The notes: generated by a model from the letters alone, not told the origin. Numbered from the stretch's first letter, positions 1 to 8,653 are shown. The stretch is 64,000 nt of DNA from Macrococcoides goetzii (GCF_002742385.2 NZ_MJBI02000003.1:124001-188000); one strand, 5' to 3'. Numbers and translations: made by a program.

Positions 1-1
1 A

Positions 2-268
2 TTTAATCGTTTTAATGTCATTCGAAAGAAGATGCTTGTTGACTGGTTAAAAGTAAGCAGTGCTTCCAGTTTAAAAGAAACACCAGTCGGTCTAGCAGAG
101 CAATATGTACCAGATGGTGTTCAAATTGTCGGGATTAATCGTGGAGATGAGATTATCGCTAAGCCAGCTCAAGATTTTTTAATACAAGAAAATGATATAT
201 TGCTAGTAATCGGACATTATGAATCAATCAATGCTTTCGATGCTGCATGTAAATTTAACAAAGGATAG
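2..268 (+). CDS. Cation:proton antiporter regulatory subunit, TrkA-C domain (partial, 5' end missing)
   Basis: This is the C-terminal end of a gene that begins before the window; the frame is open from base 2, so the internal ATG at 32 is not the real start. The visible 88 residues form a TrkA-C (RCK-C) ligand-binding fold, with the run GVQIVGINRGDEII followed by a hydrophobic strand typical of that domain. Five bases separate it from the CPA2 antiporter downstream. The pair resembles KhtT-KhtU of Bacillus, where the TrkA-C protein gates K+/H+ efflux in response to nucleotide, pH or electrophile. The ion is inferred from the family. I am fairly sure of the domain and less sure of the ligand. 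Confidence 0.8.
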   Translation, partial: FNRFNVIRKKMLVDWLKVSSASSLKETPVGLAEQYVPDGVQIVGINRGDEIIAKPAQDFLIQENDILLVIGHYESINAFDAACKFNKG

Positions 269-273
269 ACATT

Positions 274-1395
274 ATGATTCCTGAACTTTTACACGTAGGT
301 TTGTTGTTACTTATGCTTTTTATCGGTGGATATATCGGTCATAAATTAAATATTCCTGATGTAATCATCTTCTTAGCAATTGGATTAGTATTGAGTTTCT
401 TTATCAAACCTTCTGAAGTGATGTCTTTCGCTGCAGAACTCGGTATTGTCCTAATGTTCTTTATGCTTGGAATGGAATTCCCCTTCCATCAGTTAAAACG
501 TATGGCATTAGATGTTTATAAACCAGGACTTCTTGATTTATTATTATCTTTTGGTATTACACTGATTATTTGCTTATTGCTAAAGTTTGATTTGCCACAA
601 TCATTACTTATTGGAGCGGTAGTATATGCAACAAGCTCATCAATCACCGTGAAATTGCTGGAGAAAAGTAAGCGTATGGTTAAACGTGACTCAGACTATC
701 TGCTTGGATTACTCATCTTTGAGGACATTATTTCTCCAATACTAGTAGTCGTTGTTGCAAGCATTTATCTTAAAGGTAACGTCTCCATAACAGAACTTGG
801 TATAACCGGATTAGAAATCATTCTCCTTATTGCAGGTGCATTGATTATCGGCAAGTTCATCTTCAGCAAAGCAGAAGACTTTATTAAACAATATATCGAT
901 GAAGATTTCTTTGTATTATTTATCGTCGGAGTGGGCATACTTTACGGTGGAATTGCTGTTGTTATGAACCTCTCAGAAGTATTTGGCGCATTCCTAGCTG
1001 GTATCATGCTTGCAGAATCTAAACAAGCACATATTTTACAAAATATGGTGCGTAATTTACGTGATTTGCTCATGCCTATCTTCTTTATTCAATTCGGCAT
1101 GAATATCGATATCACTCAAATAACGATGTTACCAATATTACTTATCATCCTACTTTGGTCTGTTATCTCAAAAGTTGCGACTGGATATATTGGAGGTAGA
1201 CAATATGGTTTAACTCGACTCGAGTCATGGCGTGCAGGTTTCTCTTTTACACAACGTGGTGAGTTCTCCATCATTGTTGCCTCAATAGGTGCTGAACAAA
1301 TTCAGACATTCAGTGGAATATTCATTTTATGTTCTGCAGTCATCGGTGTAATACTATTTCAATTATCACCAAATCTCGCAAAAAAATTAAAATAA
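274..1395 (+). CDS. CPA2-family cation:proton antiporter (KhtU/KefB-like)
   Basis: This 373-residue integral membrane protein has about eleven to twelve hydrophobic segments and no soluble C-terminal domain. That fits two-gene CPA2 systems, in which the regulatory TrkA-C domain is a separate protein. Conserved family stretches include SSSITVKLLEKSKR around residues 122-135, FEDIISP around 149 and the late GEFSIIVASIGAEQ around 331. It probably exports K+ (or Na+) in exchange for H+ at the cytoplasmic membrane, gated by the preceding gene product. The two genes form a tight pair ending in a strong terminator. KhtU-like is my best assignment; substrate choice cannot be read from sequence. Confidence 0.82.
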   Translation: MIPELLHVGLLLLMLFIGGYIGHKLNIPDVIIFLAIGLVLSFFIKPSEVMSFAAELGIVLMFFMLGMEFPFHQLKRMALDVYKPGLLDLLLSFGITLIICLLLKFDLPQSLLIGAVVYATSSSITVKLLEKSKRMVKRDSDYLLGLLIFEDIISPILVVVVASIYLKGNVSITELGITGLEIILLIAGALIIGKFIFSKAEDFIKQYIDEDFFVLFIVGVGILYGGIAVVMNLSEVFGAFLAGIMLAESKQAHILQNMVRNLRDLLMPIFFIQFGMNIDITQITMLPILLIILLWSVISKVATGYIGGRQYGLTRLESWRAGFSFTQRGEFSIIVASIGAEQIQTFSGIFILCSAVIGVILFQLSPNLAKKLK

Positions 1396-1396
1396 A

Positions 1397-1440
1397 AGCC
1401 CGAAAGATGCAGTATTATTAATTTGCATCTTCCGGGTTTA
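1397..1440. terminator. Bidirectional terminator between antiporter and MhqD-like gene
   Basis: An inverted repeat (CCCGAAAGATGCA with its complement, one base slipped) with a loop of about 11 bases and A/T runs on both sides. It lies between converging genes and can serve both. Confidence 0.8.
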
Positions 1441-1446
1441 TTTATT

Positions 1447-2049
1447 TTATAGTGATTGATACCACTTTGCAGCATGCTGAACCTCTTCTTGTGTTAAAGA
1501 ATGTCCTGATTGATGCCAGAAAATCTCAACTTCTGCACCGGCTTCTGTTAACGCTTGTGCAAGTTCTTCAGTTTCTTGTCTCGGTGATATCGGATCATTT
1601 ACTCCAGCACCGATAAATACTTTCTTGCCTGTTAAATCAGGTAATTCAATATTACGAAGTGGTACCATCGGGTGGAATAGAATTGCTGCATGTAATGCAT
1701 CTTTATCATGATACATTAAACTTGCTGCAATATTTGCACCATTAGAGTATCCTACTGCTACAACCTTTTCACGGTTTAAATCATTCTCCTGAGCAGCCGT
1801 TGTAATAAAATCATTAAGTTCGTGTGTACGTTTCACTAAATCCTCTTCATCGAATACACCTTCAGCGATTCTGCGAAAGAAACGCGGCATACCATGCTCA
1901 CTTACATTCCCTCTTACACTTAATACATTTGCATCGTTATCAATTAAACCACTAAGTGGTAACATATCTTGTTCATTACCACCCGTTCCATGTAGTAATA
2001 ATAATGTTGTATCATTATTCCCTTTGTTTACAATATGTTTCATTGTCAT
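1447..2049 (-). CDS. mhqD: Alpha/beta hydrolase, phospholipase/carboxylesterase family (MhqD-like)
   Basis: A roughly 200-residue alpha/beta hydrolase. It has the oxyanion stretch LLLHGTGGNEQDM near the N-terminus, nucleophile elbow GYSNGAN, an acidic residue in GVNDPISP, and catalytic histidine in GHSLT. This matches the MhqD branch of the carboxylesterase family, which in Bacillus and Staphylococcus is induced by quinones and other electrophiles. The start is taken at the second ATG, because the first sits directly against the Shine-Dalgarno GAGGGAG. It is the last gene of the DoxX-YjdI-YjdJ-MhqD set on this strand. The natural substrate is unknown; the stress role rests on homology and the operon's operator-like promoter. 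Confidence 0.8.
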   Translation of the reverse strand: MTMKHIVNKGNNDTTLLLLHGTGGNEQDMLPLSGLIDNDANVLSVRGNVSEHGMPRFFRRIAEGVFDEEDLVKRTHELNDFITTAAQENDLNREKVVAVGYSNGANIAASLMYHDKDALHAAILFHPMVPLRNIELPDLTGKKVFIGAGVNDPISPRQETEELAQALTEAGAEVEIFWHQSGHSLTQEEVQHAAKWYQSL

Positions 2050-2095
2050 ATACATCTCCCTCTCATCTTCATTAAAGCAATGTTCTTATTTGATA

Positions 2096-2377
2096 TTATT
2101 CCCCTACTTTTGCAAGAATATCATCATATTTACTATCATTTGTCATAACCTTTTTCGCAAACGGACAAACCGGAACCACTTTCAAGTTATTTTCTCTCGC
2201 ATAATCTGCTGCAAAGTCTACTAATGATTGACCAACATGCTGTCCCTGAAGTTCACTTGAAACTTCAGTATGGTTGATTATCATATGACCTTCTTTTGAT
2301 TGAAAATAAGTCATTAACGCCTTAGGTGCTTGAATATCACCGATATAAAACTTGCCAGGTGCTGTATTAATATCCAT
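2096..2377 (-). CDS. Small GNAT-type N-acetyltransferase, YjdJ-like
   Basis: A 93-residue protein of the short GNAT branch found as YjdJ. The central block TEVSSELQGQHVGQSLVDFAADYARENNLKV has the acetyl-CoA-binding glycine pattern (Q-x-x-x-G), and a conserved VPVCPFAKK follows. Such proteins lack the first strands of full GNATs. A good ribosome binding site (AAGGAG) sits 7 bases before the ATG. The gene lies 11 bases after the YjdI-domain gene; YjdI and YjdJ are neighbours or fused in many genomes, supporting a joint role. The acceptor substrate is unknown. Confidence 0.75.
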   Translation of the reverse strand: MDINTAPGKFYIGDIQAPKALMTYFQSKEGHMIINHTEVSSELQGQHVGQSLVDFAADYARENNLKVVPVCPFAKKVMTNDSKYDDILAKVGE

Positions 2378-2388
2378 CGTATCACTCC

Positions 2389-2796
2389 TTATGATTTGTA
2401 GTATGCAGTTTTATCTTCACGATCTGCTAAAGATTTCGTATAAAATAATTGATTGCCTTGTGGTTTCAGAGCTGCTCTATTCAAATACAGCATTTCACCA
2501 TTATGGTGTAATTCAATATTACCTTTAACATACAATTCATCATCCGGTCCGGTTCTAATCACTGTTGTTGGATAACTTTCCATAAAATGATCTTCTCTTG
2601 TAAATGTTAATGCACCACTAGGACAACGCATTATTACTTCTGTAATATCTTCTTTCGATGCATTATCAACATTAATCCATGGTCGTTTATCAACATCGAA
2701 TACTTGCGGCAAACCTCTTACACACTCAGTTGCATGTATACATCTAGAAGCTTCGAAATGAACAGTAATGTCTTTATTACGATATGATTTACTCAT
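2389..2796 (-). CDS. YjdI-type mono-cluster iron-sulfur protein
   Basis: A 135-residue protein whose first half matches the YjdI domain. Cysteines occur in ASRCIHATECVRG and in IMRCPSGALTF, the usual spacing for a single iron-sulfur cluster in this family. The tail (residues 75-135) is an added region with a CDGSH-unlike sequence. I place the start at the ATG preceded by GAGAGG at 7 bases rather than the upstream TTG, which overlaps that site. It sits between a DoxX gene and a YjdJ-like acetyltransferase in one operon. Electron transfer or redox sensing is plausible, but no reaction is established. Confidence 0.72.
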   Translation of the reverse strand: MSKSYRNKDITVHFEASRCIHATECVRGLPQVFDVDKRPWINVDNASKEDITEVIMRCPSGALTFTREDHFMESYPTTVIRTGPDDELYVKGNIELHHNGEMLYLNRAALKPQGNQLFYTKSLADREDKTAYYKS

Positions 2797-2832
2797 CAGG
2801 AACCCTCTCAATCATTTTTTGACATTCAATTA

Positions 2833-3180
2833 TTACTTTCTATATGAATCAAATAATGTAACCATATTTAAAGCAAAGTATTTCCCGGCAGCACCGATTG
2901 ATTTAACACCATGTCCTGCTTTTAAATGATTATACATCGCACCAAGCATAATGACATTGATTAATATTGCTCCGATACGTGCGAATTTTTTATTAAATAC
3001 AGATAGCATTAAGAATATTGAACCGATAAATTCAAAGTATCCTGCAATCTTCATCATTTCAGGAGATAAATTAAATCCTTCTTTAAATTGTTGCGCCATC
3101 GCTTCATCGTTTTTCACTTTCGGTAAGCTACTTTTAAGAATGTCTTTTGCTACGTAACCATTAATAATATGTTTATGCAT
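2833..3180 (-). CDS. DoxX family membrane protein (MhqP-like)
   Basis: A 115-residue protein with four hydrophobic segments. The DoxX pattern includes FEFIGSIFLMLSVF and a later block ending in KYFALNMVTLFDS. The start is the ATG 7 bases after GGAGG; an upstream in-frame ATA-rich extension belongs to the promoter. DoxX proteins of the MhqP type are induced by quinones in Bacillus alongside MhqD-type hydrolases. Here the gene is first in an operon that ends with an MhqD-like hydrolase, which strengthens that reading. Molecular function is not known. Its promoter carries operator-like palindromes, described separately. Confidence 0.78.
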   Translation of the reverse strand: MHKHIINGYVAKDILKSSLPKVKNDEAMAQQFKEGFNLSPEMMKIAGYFEFIGSIFLMLSVFNKKFARIGAILINVIMLGAMYNHLKAGHGVKSIGAAGKYFALNMVTLFDSYRK

Positions 3181-3200
3181 TTTTATTCCTCCATTAATTT

Positions 3201-3238
3201 GATATATAAAATATATCACAGTATAATTTTTATATCAA
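3201..3238 (-). promoter_or_regulatory. SigmaA promoter with operator-like palindromes for the DoxX operon
   Basis: On the minus strand, TTGATA (3233-3238) and TATATT (3210-3215) are 17 bases apart. The -10 lies inside a perfect palindrome, GATATAT-AAA-ATATATC (3201-3217). The spacer holds GTATA-N5-TATAT (3221-3235), one base from GTATA-N5-TATAC, which I recall as the site of the quinone sensor QsrR of S. aureus. AT-rich DNA gives weak palindromes by chance, so protein binding is inference. Confidence 0.55.
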
Positions 3239-3354
3239 CCATTTAATTTTTATTTTATATCTTTCATTATTAGATGATATTTCTAATCTTGATTAATCAC
3301 TTACAAAACGGGAATAGTACGTTATGAAAAAAATTGAGAATGGGGTGAAACTTT

Positions 3355-4269
3355 ATGCAAAAATTTAAAACAGGTATATTATTCTATCATGATCATGCAG
3401 GACAAGGAGATGTTCATCAAATCATTGGTGAAGTATCTAAAAGTTTAACAAGATTTATCGATCATTTAACAATTTATCGCAGTGCAGAACAAGGTGAAAT
3501 ATATACTTACTTAAAAGAAGGTAAATCAGATTTTGATATTTATCTTATACTAGGTGGGGATGGTACTGTACATGAACTCATCAATGGTATTATCGATGGA
3601 AATCATCATGTACCTATCGGCATACTACCTGGCGGTACATTTAATGACTTTACAAAAACTTTAAATCTCCATCCAAACCCAGTAAGAGCGGTAGAGCAAT
3701 TATTAACTGCAGAAGTGAAATATTATGACGTCATGCAAACGAATGAGCGATATGCACTCAACTTTGCAGGAATGGGTCTTATCGTTGAAAATTCAAATAG
3801 TGTTAATCCTGATGCTAAAAGTAAAATCGGGAAATTCAGCTATCTTTTTTCAACGATAAAAAATGTTACGAATCCAACTTTCTTTAAATATGTTATCGAG
3901 ATTGATGGTACAAGATATCATGGAGCATCTTCTATGATTGTTGTAGCCAACGGTGCTTTCGTCGGTGGTAATAAAATACCTTTAATTGAACTATCACCTA
4001 ATGACGGCAAGCTAAATGTATTTATTTTCAAAGAAAGTGGTTTGAAGCTATTTACTGAAATGATTGCTATGAAGTCAGAAATTAACTGGAATGAAATCAG
4101 CCAGAATATCGAACATTATTCGGGAGAAAAAATTACGATCAATACAAATAAAGAGATGGATGTCGATGTGGATGGCGAAATAGACCTTGAGACACCACTT
4201 TCAATTAAAGTAATACCTAGTAAACTTAAAATACTCACGGCAACAGATCGTGTTGTTATCAATGAATAA
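3355..4269 (+). CDS. Diacylglycerol kinase family lipid kinase (YegS/DgkB-like)
   Basis: A 304-residue lipid kinase. The nucleotide-binding motif GGDGTVHELINGI lies near residue 67 and GILPGGTFNDF near 92, both diagnostic of the DAGK catalytic domain. The C-terminal half is the beta-sandwich domain, ending in DVDVDGE around residue 270, a family landmark. It probably phosphorylates diacylglycerol or a related lipid at the inner face of the membrane, feeding phosphatidate back to phospholipid synthesis after LTA formation. It is monocistronic with GGGGTG before the ATG and a terminator after. The genome probably holds another DagK family member, so I give no symbol. Confidence 0.85.
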   Translation: MQKFKTGILFYHDHAGQGDVHQIIGEVSKSLTRFIDHLTIYRSAEQGEIYTYLKEGKSDFDIYLILGGDGTVHELINGIIDGNHHVPIGILPGGTFNDFTKTLNLHPNPVRAVEQLLTAEVKYYDVMQTNERYALNFAGMGLIVENSNSVNPDAKSKIGKFSYLFSTIKNVTNPTFFKYVIEIDGTRYHGASSMIVVANGAFVGGNKIPLIELSPNDGKLNVFIFKESGLKLFTEMIAMKSEINWNEISQNIEHYSGEKITINTNKEMDVDVDGEIDLETPLSIKVIPSKLKILTATDRVVINE

Positions 4270-4275
4270 TATTTG

Positions 4276-4310
4276 AGGCAAGTGACTTTTGTCACCTGCC
4301 TTTTATTTTT
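4276..4310 (+). terminator. Terminator of lipid kinase gene
   Basis: Hairpin AGGCA-GTGAC paired with GTCAC-TGCCT around a short T-rich loop, followed by TTTTATTTTT. Confidence 0.8.
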
Positions 4311-4326
4311 ATATTAGATGAACGCA

Positions 4327-4857
4327 TTAATCTTCAAAGAAATACTTCTCTACGTCAAGCCAGCTCTTCATTCTGTCGTATTCCTTTATACTTTGGTTAT
4401 GCACAGCGTCAAAGATTAAACCCGTACCTTTAAAAGCTGCCAGTTGTCTTGGGTTATCATCAATTAAATAATCTGTTCCTACAACACCTTTATTACCACA
4501 GAAAATGAAATGCTGAGGATCTAAAAATGGAAAGTGTTCGCGTAACCATTCATACTTCGCATCAAATGAAGTTGGAACATCCATCGCTGCTGTCGCAATA
4601 TAAACATCAAAATGCTCATTTAATTTTTCAACGACACGAATTGCATCAGGTAAAACTTCTAAATCTCTAAAAAATGCACGATCAAGTAATAATTCATCTA
4701 GTTTATCGACATGCTCTGGATATTCAGTACGCAATTTTTTCTCATATAAATCTTCTTTCGTTAAAGACATACCCGTACTTTCATTAAATTGAAAGATTAC
4801 TTTCTTCAACGTATCAGCTAATACTTCATCCATATCAATTGCAATTGACTTTTTCAT
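4327..4857 (-). CDS. 5'(3')-deoxyribonucleotidase (HAD superfamily)
   Basis: A 176-residue HAD phosphatase of the 5'-nucleotidase C type. Motif I is IDMDEVLADT at residues 7-16 with both catalytic aspartates. Motif II is the threonine or serine in IATAAMD (about residue 92), and motif III is DYLIDDNP near 130. It dephosphorylates deoxyribonucleoside 5'- or 3'-monophosphates in the cytoplasm and so tunes dNTP precursor pools. GAGGTG precedes the ATG by 5 bases. The same neighbour order (next to hisC and the OpuC-like transporter) is known in staphylococci. Confidence in family is high. Confidence 0.85.
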   Translation of the reverse strand: MKKSIAIDMDEVLADTLKKVIFQFNESTGMSLTKEDLYEKKLRTEYPEHVDKLDELLLDRAFFRDLEVLPDAIRVVEKLNEHFDVYIATAAMDVPTSFDAKYEWLREHFPFLDPQHFIFCGNKGVVGTDYLIDDNPRQLAAFKGTGLIFDAVHNQSIKEYDRMKSWLDVEKYFFED

Positions 4858-4922
4858 TCTTACACCTCATTTATATTTTTAAAGAAATTTATCGCTTAAT
4901 TTCTATTATAAATCAATACATC

Positions 4923-4961
4923 AAAAAAGCTAAACGATACGTTTACCATATCGTTTAGCTT
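4923..4961 (-). terminator. Terminator of hisC
   Basis: A 13-base-pair inverted repeat starting AAGCTAAACGATA with a 9-base loop, followed on the minus strand by a T-rich run. Confidence 0.8.
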
Positions 4962-4965
4962 AGTA

Positions 4966-6024
4966 TTATTCACCAAAGAATGCTGTTAAGGCAGCATCAA
5001 TCTTTTTATTATCCTCAACTTGTCCAATGGTTACGCGAACACCAATTGGCATAGGACGAGATATGACACCATGTTGGATGAAAGTATCAAACAACGCTTG
5101 AGGTTGATCTGTCTTAATAAAAATAAAGTTCGTCTGACTCGGCAGAAAATGTTTGCTGTATGGTTTTGCAAATAATTGCTCGCGTTGTGCTTTATTAAAT
5201 GCAACATATGACTTTAAATGGGCTTGATCTTCTAATGCAGTAATAGCAGCAAGTAATGACAAAGTAGTAACATTAAAAGGTAGTTTTACCTTATTAAATT
5301 CACTTACGTATGCTTTTGAAGTCATTGCGTAACCTACACGCATTGCTGCTAATCCATACGCTTTAGAAAATGTACGTAATATAATTAAATTTGGAAATTC
5401 TTTTAATAACTTGACGCCATCCGGATAATCTTCTGCATCTACAAATTCAAAGTAAGCTTCATCTAACACAACAGTAATTGATTGAGGTACTTTACTTAAG
5501 AATGTTCTTAACTCAGTTTCAGATACATACGTTCCAGTAGGATTATTCGGATTACAGATCCATATTATATTCGTATTATCTGTTATCGCTTCTGCCATTG
5601 CATCTAGATCAAAGCAACCATCATTTAACGGAACTGTTTTTAAATGTGTACCTTCAATTAATGCATGTGTAGCGTACTGTACAAAAGTTCCTTCACTTGT
5701 TAAAACGTCGCCTTCAGGAACTAGTACTGCTCGAGATATCGACATAATGACTTCATCAAGACCTGCACCGACAAAAATCTGTTCCGCGGGTACATCATAA
5801 AATGCAGATAATTTTTCTTTTAATGTATTTGCTTCTGGATCCGGATAATAATTTAAACCTGACAGAGACTTTGCTAACACTTCTTTTACTTTAGGCGTTG
5901 GGCCAATTGGATTCTCATTTGAAGCAAGTCTGCTAAATTCACCTTCATAACCGGTCTTACGTTTTAACGCTTCATCAGATAATCCAGCCGAATACACTTG
6001 TAACGATTTTAATTGTGGTTTCAA
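4966..6024 (-). CDS. hisC: Histidinol-phosphate aminotransferase
   Basis: A 352-residue class I/II PLP aminotransferase. Family motifs include NENPIGPTP near the N-terminus, ICNPNNPTGTY, LDEAYFEF with the PLP-interacting aspartate, and FSKAYGLAAMRVGY with the PLP-binding lysine. HisC transfers the amino group between glutamate and imidazole acetol-phosphate in histidine synthesis, and such enzymes may also act on aromatic 2-oxo acids. I start it at TTG because AAGGTAGGG lies just upstream; the longer ATG-initiated frame adds 24 hydrophobic residues foreign to the family. No other his genes are nearby, so it is a stand-alone copy, as in staphylococci. Confidence 0.88.
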   Translation of the reverse strand: MKPQLKSLQVYSAGLSDEALKRKTGYEGEFSRLASNENPIGPTPKVKEVLAKSLSGLNYYPDPEANTLKEKLSAFYDVPAEQIFVGAGLDEVIMSISRAVLVPEGDVLTSEGTFVQYATHALIEGTHLKTVPLNDGCFDLDAMAEAITDNTNIIWICNPNNPTGTYVSETELRTFLSKVPQSITVVLDEAYFEFVDAEDYPDGVKLLKEFPNLIILRTFSKAYGLAAMRVGYAMTSKAYVSEFNKVKLPFNVTTLSLLAAITALEDQAHLKSYVAFNKAQREQLFAKPYSKHFLPSQTNFIFIKTDQPQALFDTFIQHGVISRPMPIGVRVTIGQVEDNKKIDAALTAFFGE

Positions 6025-6119
6025 AAATATCCCTACCTTCTCTAATATATAAAAGTATATTAGTATTATGATATATGAAATGACAATTTGATACAAATAT
6101 TTTGATGGTCTGACCTTTA

Positions 6120-7634
6120 TTACTTAATCAGTTTTTCTTTCTTTAAGTACGTACGCGCTATACTTTCCGGTGATTTATTCTGATAAGTTACAGCATAGTT
6201 CATCGTCTGCATTTCTTCATCAGTTATCTTACCGGCTAATTGATTGAGTGCCTTCACGACTTCCGGATGTTCTTTAATCGTTTCAACTTTTAATAATGGT
6301 GCCCCTTGATAAGGAGGGAATAGATGTTTATCATCTTTTAATACGACCATGCCATATTTTTTTAATTCAGCATCGGTAGAATATGCATCAATCAAATCAA
6401 TTTTTCCTTGCTCGATTGCCTGATAACGAATTTTTGGTTCCATCGTTCTTACATTATCAAACTTAATCCCATATTTCTTCTGAATCCCTTTATAACCATC
6501 CATACGATCGTTAAATTCTAAAGTAAACCCTGCACGGATTGTGGATTCTACTTTTTGTAGATCACTGATTGTTTTCAATTGATATTTATCAGCATATTCT
6601 TTTTTCACAGCCAGTGCATACGTATTATTATATTGCATCGGTTTTAGAAGAGACATCTGATACTTTTTATTGATACTGTCATTTGCCTGTTGATATACTT
6701 CTTTTTCAGTCGTAAATTTTGCATCTTCTTTTGTAATCTCACCTAAAACAGTACCAGTAAATTCTAAGTACCCATCAATATCGTCAGATTTTAAAGCATT
6801 GAATAGGAATGTTGTCTTGCCCATGCCTGGTTCAATTTCTACATTTACATCAGTTTTGTCTTCAATAATTAATTTATACATATTGGTAATGATTTCTGGT
6901 TCAGTACCTAATTTACCTGCAAATTTCATTTGATTATCCTTCTGGAAGAATAATGGCCAAATCGCGACTAATAAAAATGATAATAAAAGTAAACCTGTAA
7001 CAATCATCATCTTACGATAACTTAATTTCTCCATACGTTTTAGTACAAAATCAAATAACAGCGCAAGTAAGGCTGCAGGTATTGCACCGAGCAATAATAT
7101 ATTCATATTATTTCTATCGATACCCAGTAAAATTAAATCTCCCAGACCACCTGCACCGATAAATGCTGCAAGTGTTGCTGTACCTATGATCAGCACCATA
7201 GCAGTTCTTATACCAGCCATAATAACAGGCATAGCAAGTGGAGTTTCTACATTCTTTAACTGTCGGTATGTATTCATACCAATACCTTGTGCAGCTTCTT
7301 TTAATGATGGGTCTACTTCCTTTATACCTGTGTATGTATTACGTAGGATTGGAAGTAACGCATAGATTACTAAAGCGATAATTGCCGGCACACGACCAAT
7401 TCCAAAGAGCGGAATCATTAGACCGAGCAGTGCTAATGAAGGTATTGTCTGCATGATTGCAGCGATATTAATAATCGGTTCAGCGATCTTTGTATGTCTT
7501 GTTAGCCATATACCAATCGGAATAGCGATTAAAGTTGCAATCAGTAAAGCAATAAATGATATTTGAATATGCTCAAATAATGTTTGTAGCAATTCCCATT
7601 TACGTTCTTGAAAAGTATTAATAAACGCCTTCAT
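6120..7634 (-). CDS. OpuC/EgtU-type ABC transporter: permease fused to substrate-binding domain
   Basis: A 504-residue fusion. Residues about 1-205 are a six-helix ABC permease with the ATPase-contact loop EAAQGIGMNTYRQLKNVETPLAMP. After a helix at about 212-230, residues 235-504 form an extracytoplasmic binding domain of the OpuAC/ProX type (KFAGKLGTEPEIITNMY, then GYLEFTGTVLGE). The fusion tethers the receptor to the outer face of the membrane. The start is set by GGAGG and overlaps the ATPase stop by one base. Homologues are annotated as glycine betaine, carnitine or choline importers. Some fusions of exactly this layout transport ergothioneine (EgtU), so the substrate is open. Confidence 0.85.
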   Translation of the reverse strand: MKAFINTFQERKWELLQTLFEHIQISFIALLIATLIAIPIGIWLTRHTKIAEPIINIAAIMQTIPSLALLGLMIPLFGIGRVPAIIALVIYALLPILRNTYTGIKEVDPSLKEAAQGIGMNTYRQLKNVETPLAMPVIMAGIRTAMVLIIGTATLAAFIGAGGLGDLILLGIDRNNMNILLLGAIPAALLALLFDFVLKRMEKLSYRKMMIVTGLLLLSFLLVAIWPLFFQKDNQMKFAGKLGTEPEIITNMYKLIIEDKTDVNVEIEPGMGKTTFLFNALKSDDIDGYLEFTGTVLGEITKEDAKFTTEKEVYQQANDSINKKYQMSLLKPMQYNNTYALAVKKEYADKYQLKTISDLQKVESTIRAGFTLEFNDRMDGYKGIQKKYGIKFDNVRTMEPKIRYQAIEQGKIDLIDAYSTDAELKKYGMVVLKDDKHLFPPYQGAPLLKVETIKEHPEVVKALNQLAGKITDEEMQTMNYAVTYQNKSPESIARTYLKKEKLIK

Positions 7635-8557
7635 TATTTCGCCTCCTGACTTAATTGTTTAAATACATTGTCACGCGAAATAACACCGATTGTTTGTCCC
7701 GCTTCAGTAACTGTCAAATATTCATGCTGACTTAATAGTATAAACATTTCTTTAGCAGGTGCATTGGCGTCAATTACAGCAGTAGTAACAACATTTCTAT
7801 CAGATTCAATATAATTGCGTACGTATGTAACATGATTGGCATTATCACCGATAAATGATTTTACGAATTCATTGTTTGGATGATTGATAAAAGATTCTGG
7901 TGTACCAATCTGCTCAATATGTCCTTCGTTCATTAAACAAATACGATCTCCTAATTTCAATGCTTCACTAATATCATGTGTAACAAAAACGATTGTCTTA
8001 TGTATTTCTGATTGCAGGCGAATTAAATCATCCTGTAACTTCTCTCTTGATAATGGATCAAGTGCGCTAAAGGGTTCATCCATCAGTATAACAGGTGGAT
8101 CAGCCATTAAAGCACGGACTACACCTACGCGTTGTTGTTGTCCTCCTGACAGTTCACTTGGATATCTGTTTTTAAATTCAGCAGCAGGCAAACCAACCAT
8201 ATCAAGCAGTCGGTCAGCTTGAGCATCTATTTTATCCTTTGACCATTTCTTCATCAATGGCACCTGACTAATATTTTCTTTAATCGTCATATGCGGAAAT
8301 AATGCAATTTGCTGTAGCACATAACCAATATCCCAACGCATTTCATCCAGCTTATAATCACTTATCGGTTGCTCTTTAAAGTAGATATAACCTTTTGACA
8401 ATGGAATCAATCGATTGATCATCTTTAACGTCGTTGTCTTACCACTACCAGAAGGTCCTATTAATACAAAAAACTCTCCTTCAGCAATATCAAAAGAAAT
8501 ATTATCAACAGCAATTTTATCATTATACTGCTTTGTCACATTTTCAAAACGTATCAT
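7634..8557 (-). CDS. OpuCA/EgtV-type ABC transporter ATPase with CBS region
   Basis: A 307-residue ABC ATPase. Walker A is GPSGSGKTTTLKM near residue 34, the Q-loop lies in YVLQQIALFPHM, the signature is LSGGQQQRVGV, Walker B is VILMDEPFSALDP, and the H-loop is VFVTHD. The last 65 residues are a shortened CBS region, typical of osmolyte ATPases, where it senses ionic strength. It powers the permease-receptor fusion encoded immediately downstream. AGAGGTGG stands 3 bases before the ATG. Whether the pair imports osmolytes or ergothioneine cannot be told from the ATPase. Confidence 0.87.
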   Translation of the reverse strand: MIRFENVTKQYNDKIAVDNISFDIAEGEFFVLIGPSGSGKTTTLKMINRLIPLSKGYIYFKEQPISDYKLDEMRWDIGYVLQQIALFPHMTIKENISQVPLMKKWSKDKIDAQADRLLDMVGLPAAEFKNRYPSELSGGQQQRVGVVRALMADPPVILMDEPFSALDPLSREKLQDDLIRLQSEIHKTIVFVTHDISEALKLGDRICLMNEGHIEQIGTPESFINHPNNEFVKSFIGDNANHVTYVRNYIESDRNVVTTAVIDANAPAKEMFILLSQHEYLTVTEAGQTIGVISRDNVFKQLSQEAK

Positions 8558-8623
8558 ATGCCACCTCTTAAAAAGTTTAATGTTTAACTTATAGCCTATT
8601 ATATTGAATTAAAACACATATTT

Positions 8624-8653
8624 TAAAAAAAGACATGACAATTGCTTGTCATG
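8624..8653 (-). terminator. Terminator overlapping the recQ stop codon
   Basis: Hairpin CATGACAA / TTGTCATG with a 4-base loop, followed on the minus strand by a run of T. The upstream arm contains the last codons of recQ. Confidence 0.8.
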
